64,000 nucleotides of DNA from NCBI RefSeq assembly GCF_029962835.1, contig NC_080575.1:58830493-58894492 (forward strand), written 5' to 3'. Positions 56,710 through 64,000 of the stretch are shown here, one piece after another (position 1 is the first letter of the stretch; each line of letters begins with the position of its first letter). The position numbers and the translations under genes were made by a program. The DNA is from Magnolia sinica. Its lineage: Eukaryota; Streptophyta; Magnoliopsida; Magnoliales; Magnoliaceae. The notes beneath the pieces were generated by a model. That model saw only the letters and a program-made list of their open reading frames with translations. It was not told the origin of the DNA and searched no databases.

Positions 56710-58265
56710 GTGTATTTTTTTGGGATATTCTCATACTCGAAAGGGTTATTGGTGATATTCCCCTACTTGTAAGAAGTAATTTATGATTGCTGATGTCACG
56801 TTCTTTAAAAATATTCCATTCTATGTTAAAAATGAGCATATTATTGAAGCCACATTTACGGAAGCTCCCTTGTCATGTGTATTTCCTTTAATATTTGATG
56901 CTAAGATGCAACCGTCATCTCAGAAGGATTTCACGCAGACTTATTATAGAAAAAGGAGAGAAGACTAAGCATCATAGACTATTCCTCTTCAGTCTACTCA
57001 ATTAGCTACTACACCTACTGAGGTTTTTAGTTCTTCTGAGTCTCCTGAGGTTGCCGATGATCTTCCTACTATGGTCCGGAAAGGTAAACACTATTGTGTT
57101 ACTCATTCTATCTACAATTTTATCACCTTTTCCTATTTGTTCGCAAATTATCATAAGTTTGCCTTTACCTTGTCTACTGTATTCATTCCCAGTCAATCCA
57201 GGAGGCATTAGTTAATGAAAATTGGAAAAGAGCTATAAATGAAGAGATGGAACCCATGTACTCTAATGATAGCTGAAAGCTAACTGATCTTCCTTTGGGT
57301 AAGGCTCTTTTTAAGTGTAGGTGGGTGTACACAATTAAGCTTATGCCTAATGGGTCAATATATTGTTACAACGCTTTATGATTGGCCTCTCTTTTAGCTG
57401 GATGTGAAGAATGTGTTCCTGCATGGTGATTTACAAGAAGAAGTCTACATGGAGCAACCTCCTGGGTATGTTGCTCAAAGGGAGTCGTAGAAAGTGTGCA
57501 GATTAAACAGATCTATATATGGGTTGAAGCAATTACCACGAGCTTTCAGTAGTGTGGTTGTGTCGTTTGGATTAAAAAGGAGTAAAGTAGATCAGTCGGT
57601 TTTCTCAAAGCACTCTACCTTTGGCTACATAATTCTTGTTGTGTATATGGATGCTATTATAGTGACTGGTGATAACTTGGAGGGTGTTGAAAAGCTAAAC
57701 TCATATCTTCAAACTCAGTTTCAGGTTAGAGATCTTAATTTTCTTCAATATTTTTTGGGCATTGAAGTGGTAAGATTGAGAATTGGAATAAATTTATGTA
57801 AGATAAAATATATTTGTGATTGGTTGGAATAGGCAGGCATGTTGGGTGCTAAACTACTCGATACACCAATGGACCCTTATGTCAAACTTGAACCTAAGAA
57901 AGGAGAATTGTTAAAATACCTTGGTATGTACAAGAGAGTTGTTGGCAAACTCATGTATTTGACAATCACCATGCTTGATATTGCTTTTTCGGTTAGTGTG
58001 GTGAGTAAATCATGTAAAGTCCGAGGACACCACATCTAGCAGCAGCCACGAGCATCCTTAGGTATTTGAAGTGTTCACCTGAGAAGGGTATCTTATATAG
58101 AGCTTATGGTTAGCTTTAGGGAGCCGGTTATTCAGATGCAGATTATATAGGGTTAGACATGATAGAAGTTCGATTATGGATTATCGCGCTTTCCTGGGTG
58201 GTAATGTTGTTACTTGGAAAAGTAAGAAACAGAACGTGCTTGTTAGGTCAAATGCTAAAGTTTTA
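56710..58265 (+). pseudogene. Copia reverse transcriptase and RNase H, broken
   Basis: RT starts EALVNENWKRAINEEM (57210), then CRWVYTIKLMPNGS. About 60 codons are missing before [22 protein letters not shown] (about 57400). SIYGLKQLPRAF and the active site follow, but the latter reads VVYMDAIIVTG at 57641-57673: the second catalytic Asp of YVDD is Ala. Then FQVRDLNFLQYFLGIEV, DTPMDPYVKL and VGKLMYLTIT. RNase H text (SDADYIG; GGNVVTWKSKKQNVLVRS) ends near 58260. Several stops are present. The inverted fragment at 58266 interrupts it. Confidence 0.82.
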
Positions 58266-58855
58266 ACTAACAACACCCACAACATAAGAAAGATCCAGCT
58301 AGGTAATAGTTAGATAAGTCGGCCAACCAACCGACGATACATCCTTGATCAGAGAAGAGTTCACCATCATCAAGATTGATTTTATGAGTGTTTCCATAGG
58401 GGTAGACATGAGATACTGAAGAATTCGATGTACTGTCGTCAGATGTGTGCTACGAGGGGTCTGCATGGATTGACTAACAACACCCACGACATAGATAATA
58501 GTTAGATAAGTTGGCCAACCAACCGAAAATACTTCCCTAGATCAGAGAGGAGTTCACCATCATCAAGATTGATTTTATGAGTAGTTTCCATAGGCGTAGT
58601 GGCAAGCTTGCATCCTAGCATCTTTGTCTCTGAGAGAAGATTGAGGGCACATTTCCTTTGAAAGAGCATCACTTTGGACTTTGATCGAGCAACTTCAATC
58701 CCTAAGAAATACCGGAGAGTCCCAGGGTCTTTGATCTTAAATAAAGTCTTGAGGAAAGATTTAATAGCCACCATTCCCTCAGTATCATCTTTGTTAATGG
58801 TTAGGTATGGGCCATGGCCCTCTTGATTCTGATTATGGGCCATGGTCCACAAGTT
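58266..58855 (-). pseudogene. Inverted fragment of a second copia RT
   Basis: The minus strand reads GMVAIKSFLKTLFKIKDPG, LRYFLGIEVARSKSKVML and CKLATTPMETTHKINLDDGE, the RT thumb and connection region. About 200 bp is present twice in tandem: CTAACAACACCCAC starts near 58267 and again near 58470, each followed by TAGTTAGATAAG..GGCCAACCAACCG. It comes from a different copia family than the surrounding element. Confidence 0.75.
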
Positions 58856-58907
58856 TCTTACTGTTTTTAGTCTTGGGATATGCTAGACATAAATTTTATT
58901 GTACACA

Positions 58908-59260
58908 ATGTTCGAAATATCAGTATCGTTCAATGTATCGCACCCTTGGGATATAGATACATATTGGTTATCGCACGGGATATATCGTTTGTATCGCATA
59001 ATTTATCTCACTTTTTGGGAAACATGGGGAAACATTGGGAAAATGGTTGAATTTTTCAATAAAACTTTAGGGATTGTTAAAAAAGACCTTAATACACACT
59101 TTTAAATCATAACATCTAAAAAAAAAGGTGCACATAATAGGTTTCCTTTATATAGGGTCCTAAGCTATGTGCAGTCTGACTAAATTAATGCAACTATATT
59201 CAAATTGAAGGCATATCATTTATAAATATATCAAGATATGTATGGAAACACAACTGATTC
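58908..59260. mobile_element. Truncated left end of a family B hAT
   Basis: CAATGTTCGAAATATCAGTATCG matches the left end of copy 1 (2818), given here in part, and similarity continues for about 350 bp (GGGATATATCGTTTGTATCGC, in part; GAAACATGGGGAAACATTG). It then stops, and foldback-type sequence begins. No right end was found, so it is a truncated copy. Confidence 0.75.
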
Positions 59261-59269
59261 CTTCTTGTC

Positions 59270-60540
59270 AACTCATTTTAGGGCATGAGCCCACAAATAA
59301 AGCAAATCCAATTCTCAGGTGGATCACACCACAAGAAACAATGGGCATGATGGACGTTTAATCCCTACTGTTTCATGTCGTGTGGCCCACTTGAGCTTTG
59401 AATCTTCCTGATTTTTGGGCTCATGCCCTAATATGCTTGGAAAAATGGATGGGCGGAGTGAATTTCTCACAAACATCATGGTGGGTCCCACAACGAGCCC
59501 CACAGGACCGTCCGTCTTTGGCTAGGTCCTAGTGGGACGTGGATTGCCTACCGACACTGTCAGTTACCTGTAGCTACTGGATGGTGGTCTATAGGCCCCA
59601 TTGTAATGTATGTTTTTAATCCACTATGTTCATCCATTTTTTCAGATAATTTTATACCATAATCCAAAAAATTAGGCAGATTCAAATCTCATGTGGACCA
59701 CACCATAGGAAACAGTGGTATTTGAATCCCTACCATTACAAACTTCTCGGGGCCACAAAAGTTTCGGATGAAGTTGATATTTGTGTTTTCACTTCATCCA
59801 GGTCTTTGTGACTTGATCAATAGGTTGGACGGAAAATAAACATTACAGTGGGCCCTAAGAAGTTTTTGACAATGGTCGTTCAATCATAATTGTTTTCTTG
59901 TTGTGTGGTCCACTTGAGATTTGGTTTTGCCTCATTTTCGGGATAATGCTCTAAAATAATTTGAAAAAATAGATTCATTGCTGGATATAACACATGCATC
60001 TTGGTGGGGCCCACAGAGCACCGTCCAGTAGCCACCTCAAGTCAGCAGGCAATTCGCGTCCGGGCGCGGTTTTGGGTGGATCCCCGGATCCACTAAGGTC
60101 TGTGGATCCATAACTGTGGAGCCCACTTTGATGTATGTGTATTACATCCACACCGTCCATATATTTTTACAGCTCATTTTATGGCTTGATCCCAAAAGTA
60201 AAGCGGGTCTAAGTCTTAGGAGGACCATACCACATGAAATAGTCGTGATTATAAACTTCATGGGGCCAACGGAATGTTTATTTGCCATCCAAACTGTTGA
60301 TAAGGTCACAAAAGCCCAGATGAAGGGACCACACAAATATCTGCTTGATCCAAAACTTTTTTGGCCCATGAGAAGTTTTTAGTGGTTGATTACCACTGTT
60401 TCATGTATTATGACCCACCTAAGATTTGAATGTGCTTCATTTCTGGGAAGATGCCCTAAAATGAGTTTTCAAAACCGATGGACGACGTGGATATAAGGAA
60501 CATACTTCAAGGTGGGTCCCACAGTCAAGGATCCCACCCA
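59270..60540. repeat. Three foldback repeats
   Basis: Copies at about 59270-59520 (right half), 59590-60020 and 60110-60530, each with GGGCCCAC end boxes, CATCCATTTTT boxes and inverted counterparts. Between them are GATCC-rich joints (GTGGATCCCCGGATCCAC). ORFs in this tract are palindromic by-products. Confidence 0.65.
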
Positions 60541-60957
60541 CCTTGGTGGATTTGGGGGTCCAGCGAAGTTGTGCCCAGTGTTCGAGTTGTCGGTATCGCT
60601 ACAAGTTTCGCTGGCTGGAGATAAAGATATAATATCGTTATCGCCGATAATATCGCCGATAACCGGAAATGCGGGGAAAACGTGGTAAAACGATGTAATT
60701 TTTCAATGAAACTTCAGTAGAGGCTTAAATACACATATTTACATGTTTAGGAATTAAAAAATTGTAAAAAAGAATGCATACATAATAAGTTTCTATTTAA
60801 TTAGGGCCTACAAGCATGCATTATCATAAGAAACAATCCAATAGTAGCATAACAATCGCTTAAATCTCATTAAACCAATTAACAAGTATAATGCATTCAT
60901 ACATTTTACAACTATGCATAAATAAGCATATAAATTAAACAAAATACATATGCATGA

Positions 60958-62312
60958 TGATCCAACCATCCATCCAACCATCCAACCACCCAACCATCCA
61001 TCCCATCCATCCAACCATCCAACCACTCAACCATCCATCCCATCCATCCAACCATTCAACCACCCCAACCATCCCATCCATCCATCCCATCTAACTGTCC
61101 ATCCATCCCATCAAATCATCCAATCATCCAAACATTTATCCATCCATCCCTATCCATCCCATCTATCCAATAATCCAACCATCCAACCATCCCATCCATC
61201 CATGCCATCAAATTATCCAAAAATCCACACATCCATCCCATCTATCCATCCAACCAATCATCCATCCATCCCATCCATCCATCACATCAAATCATCCCAT
61301 CCAATCATCCATCCATCCAACCATCTAACCACCCAACCATCCCATCTATCCATCTAACTATCCATCCATCCTATCAAATCATCCAATCATCCAAACATTT
61401 ATCCATCCATCCCATCTATCTAATAATCCAACCATTCAACCATCCCATCCATCCATGCCATCAAATCATCCGAACATCCACACATCCATCCCATCTATCC
61501 ATCCAATCATCCATCCATCCATCCATCCATCCATCGCATCCAATCATCCATCCATCCAACCATCCAACCACCCAACCATCCCATCTATCTATCTAACAAT
61601 CCATCCATCCCATCAAATCATCCAATCATCCAAACATTTATCCATCCATCCCATCTATCTAATAATCCAACCATCCAACCATCCCATCCATCTATGCCAT
61701 CAAATCATCCAAACATCCACACATCCATCCCATCTATCCATCCAACCATCCCATCCAATCATCCAAACATCCATCAATCCCATCCATCCATCCATCCATC
61801 GCATCCAATCATCCAACCATCCAACCACCCAACCATCCCATCTATCCATCTAACGATCCATCCATCCCATCAAATCATCCAATCATCCAAACATTTATCC
61901 ATCCATCCATCCATATCCATCCCATCTATCCAATAATTCAACCATCAAACCATCCCATCCATCCATGCCATCAAATCATCATCCATCCATCCCATCCATT
62001 GCATCAAATCATCCCATACAATCATCCATCCATCCAAACATCCATCCCATCTATCCATTTAAACATTCATCCAACCGACCCATCCGTCCATCCCATCCAC
62101 CGCATCAAATCATCCCATCGAATCATCCATCCATCCATCACATCCCATCCAACCATCCAATCATCCAAACATCCATCCCATCTATCCATTTAAACATCCA
62201 TCCAACCGACCCATCCATCCTATCCAATCATCCAAACATCCATCCATCCATCCATCCCATCTATCAATCCAAACATCCATCCAACCATCCCATCCATCCA
62301 TGCTTCTAACCA
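60958..62312. repeat. (ATCC)-type minisatellite with higher-order units
   Basis: About 1.35 kb of CCATCCATCCAACCATCC and variants. The landmark CAAATCATCCAATCATCC plus AAACATTTATCC recurs near 61106, 61367, 61606 and 61862, giving a higher-order period of about 240-260 bp. Long plus-strand frames (His/Pro/Ile/Ser only) are artefacts of the array. Confidence 0.9.
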
Positions 62313-62329
62313 TCGGGAATGGATGATGT

Positions 62330-62770
62330 GTGGCCTCGGCCTCACTTAAGAGGGTGGCCCCAACTTTGAATTATGTATTCTATATCCATCTATTTTACAA
62401 GATCCTTTTAGGGCATGAACCTAAAAATGAAGTGGATCCAATTCTCAAGTGGACCTCATCATAGGAAACAATGGTGATTGACCATAAATGGGCCACAAAA
62501 GTTTTGGATCAAGCTGATATTTCCTTTTTCCCTTTATCCATGTTCACGTGACCTTAGCATCTGGTTAGATGACAAATAAACATTATGAAAAGATTAAGGT
62601 GAGCCCAAGGAAGTTTTTAATGGTATGGCATTTAATCACCATTGTTGTATGGTCCACGAGATTTGGATCTTGATTTTTGGGCTATGCCATAAAATGTTTT
62701 GGCAAAATGGGTGGACAATGTGGATAGAGAATACGTAGATCATGGTGTGCCCCATAGTAAGGGCCTCACT
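62330..62770. repeat. Foldback repeat in hAT-B3
   Basis: Boxes GGTGGCCCCAACTTTGAATTATG, in part, TATCCATCTATTTTA, AAGTGGACCTCATCATAGG, AAACATTATG, GTATGGTCCACGAGATTTGG and CATGGTGTGCCCCA in palindromic order. Confidence 0.6.
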
Positions 62771-63036
62771 TGCCATAAATATCCCACTCTATTTAAATTT
62801 TTAGCTTTTTTAAAGCTGCATTTTTTTCTTAAAGTGGTGGTGAACCAGTTTTATTACATGATATGAAACTCACACTCTAAAATAACTTAAAAGTTACTTA
62901 AACTATTAGTTTTATTTCCATTTAAAATAGTGGTGACATATGCTTTTAAACGGTGGAAAAAGCATACTTTAGAAAAAGCTAAAAAGGTAAAGTTAAAGCA
63001 AATAGCTTCGACCCCTCTTTCAAAACCCTAAAACTC

Positions 63037-63098
63037 ATGCCATCCCTCCGCAGCGGCCGCCGCAACGCGGGTAGCTCCGTTAGATTCTCCTTCCACAG
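63037..63098 (+). pseudogene. First-exon-like segment carried by hAT copy B3
   Basis: A leader with CCCTAAAACTC precedes the ATG at 63037. The frame MPSLRSGRRN..SSVRFSFH is Arg/Ser-rich and runs into a strong splice donor (CACAG/GTATGA at 63098/63099) and a T-rich intron-like tract. GC content is clearly above its surroundings. The copy at 2818 has a different exon-like segment at the matching place. I infer capture of a host 5' exon. Source gene not recognised. Confidence 0.4.
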
Positions 63099-63429
63099 GT
63101 ATGAATCTATTCAATTACCTACTCTATCTAATCTAATATCTCTCGCTTTTTTTTTTTCTTTTTCTTCTTTGTTTTTTTTTTGAATTTAAAGCTTTATACA
63201 GAGATATAATCGTCGAATTGTCGATATTTTCGTTGTCATCAACGTTATCGGCGATATATATCGCCGATATTTGGAAGAGAAATGAATTTTTGGGTTTTCG
63301 GTATCGCAAGTCCAGCGATACCGAAATTATCGGCGATAATATCGATTTTTCGCCGATAATACGAACACTGGTTGTGCCTGTCCTGGTGGGGGTAGTTCCC
63401 AATTTGCGGCCTACACGAAACATCCACAT

Positions 63430-63895
63430 GGGTGGGACCTTGCCATCATGGTCCCACCTTGATGTATGTGTTGTATCCACACCGTTCAACCATTTGGAGA
63501 GATGATTTTATGGCGTGATTCAAATAATGACACCGATCCAAAGCTCAAGTGGACCCCACCACAGAAAACAGTGGGGGCAGTTATGCCCACTGTTGAAACT
63601 TGAAACTATTTATGGGGGCCCACCATGATGTTTATTTGAGATCCAACCTGTTCATAAGGTCAAACAGATATGGACGAAGGGAAAACATGAATATCAGCTT
63701 GATCAAAAACTTCTATGGCCCCATGAAGTTTTTAATGTTAGACGTTCAATCCCCATTGTTTTCTGTGGTGGGGTCCACTTGAGCTTTCGATTTGCCTCAT
63801 TCTGTCTCATAACCTAAAATGATATATCCAAATGGATGGACAAAATGGATATACAAAACATAGTCAAGGTGGGCCCCACTGTAAGGGCCACATGG
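63430..63895. repeat. Foldback repeat at right of window
   Basis: Complete palindrome from GGTGGGACCTTGCCATCATGG, in part, to CAAGGTGGGCCCCACTGTAAG, with the ACACCGTTCAACCATTTGG box and its inverse AAATGGATGGACAAAATGG. A further arm starts at about 63980. Confidence 0.65.
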
Positions 63896-64000
63896 TCTTT
63901 AGTGCAGTCGAGTCGCACCGAATCCCGGGGTGCGGATTAGGTGTTACCCGAGTAACAACTCAATCGGTGTTACCCTTATTGTAGGGCTCACCTTGATTAT

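Larger units (their letters stand above)
35580..58907 (+). mobile_element. Ty1/copia retrotransposon, split into pieces by nested insertions
   Basis: In order on the plus strand: LTR and PBS (to 35879), leader (to about 35980), gag (42544-43072), protease (about 44937-45200), GAG-pre-integrase and integrase start (45200-45652), integrase remainder (55329-55965), RT and RNase H (56710-58265) and an LTR remnant (about 58856-58907). The gaps are occupied by a gypsy element, an LTR-like block, a 9.66-kb hAT and a Tourist MITE. The hAT and the MITE have clear target duplications. All copia parts carry stops. The element sits in the intron of the ALB3-like gene. Confidence 0.78.
60576..63370. mobile_element. 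Non-autonomous hAT transposon, family B, copy 3
   Basis: Left end CAGTGTTCGAGTTGTCGG (60576); right end CCGATAATACGAACACTG (63370). Perfect 8-bp TSD GTTGTGCC (60568-60575, 63371-63378). Its left 350 bp match the left end of copy 2 (45661). It lacks transposase coding. The interior holds the CCATCC array, one foldback repeat (62330-62770) and a first-exon-like segment near the right end. Confidence 0.9.

Noticed and set aside
60950..62309. Long plus-strand ORFs rich in His, Pro, Ser and Ile
   Set aside because: They are translations of the CCATCC array in several frames. A tetranucleotide-based repeat free of stops gives such ORFs automatically.
60958..62312. Possible CRISPR-like repeat-spacer array
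   Set aside because: Units are short, continuous and degenerate, with no unique spacers. The DNA is plant nuclear.
58908..63370. A single hAT element from the 58908 end to the 63370 end
   Set aside because: The 8 bp before 58908 (ATTGTACA) do not match those after 63370, whereas the 60576 end has the exact GTTGTGCC match. The 58908 end is a separate truncated copy.

Overview
This window is plant nuclear DNA dominated by transposable elements. Support for a flowering plant: hAT transposases with BED fingers, Ty1/copia and Ty3/gypsy chromovirus polyproteins, an L1-type LINE, Tourist-like MITEs, and the first exon of a chloroplast ALB3/Oxa1-type insertase gene. The very abundant foldback repeat built on GGGCCCACCATGATGTATGTG is one I associate with magnoliids (Liriodendron, Magnolia, Cinnamomum); that placement is inference from memory.

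Layout. 1-2.8 kb: intergenic DNA with an internally deleted LINE. 2818-5627: a non-autonomous hAT with a perfect 8-bp target-site duplication (TSD). 5787-10359: a full-length hAT of a second family, also with a perfect 8-bp TSD, carrying a decayed transposase on the minus strand. 10.4-12.9 kb: low-copy-looking DNA with an unrecognised host-like first exon on the minus strand (12481-12559). 12913-14054: two nested Tourist/Harbinger-like MITEs. 14476-23583: an LTR retrotransposon with an exceptionally long 5.85-kb LTR, about 400 bp of internal sequence and a truncated 3' LTR. 23.6-29.2 kb: decayed Ser/Thr/Pro-rich and coiled-coil coding sequence, split by a 3.06-kb solo LTR. 30695-32615: another solo LTR with perfect TSD. 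34551-34871: ALB3-like exon 1 with a splice donor.

From about 35.6 to 58.9 kb, inside what would be ALB3 intron 1, lies a nest. A copia element (plus strand) is broken by a chromovirus gypsy element (minus strand, about 36.5-42.1 kb), by an LTR-like block (about 43.1-44.9 kb), by a 9.66-kb hAT (45661-55320, TSD GTTATATC), and by a Tourist MITE (55969-56706). The hAT itself carries two solo LTRs in opposite orientation, each with its own 5-bp TSD. 58.9-64 kb: a truncated hAT end, foldback repeats, and a third hAT of the same family (60576-63370) that contains a 1.35-kb CCATCC array and a first-exon-like host fragment.

No transposable-element gene in the window looks intact. The only probable host genes are ALB3 (exon 1 only) and the unrecognised exon at 12.5 kb. 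I found no operon, defence system or CRISPR. The main interest is in precisely bounded nested insertions, a shared palindromic module that recurs inside unrelated element types, an LTR largely built of that module, and possible capture of first exons by hAT elements.
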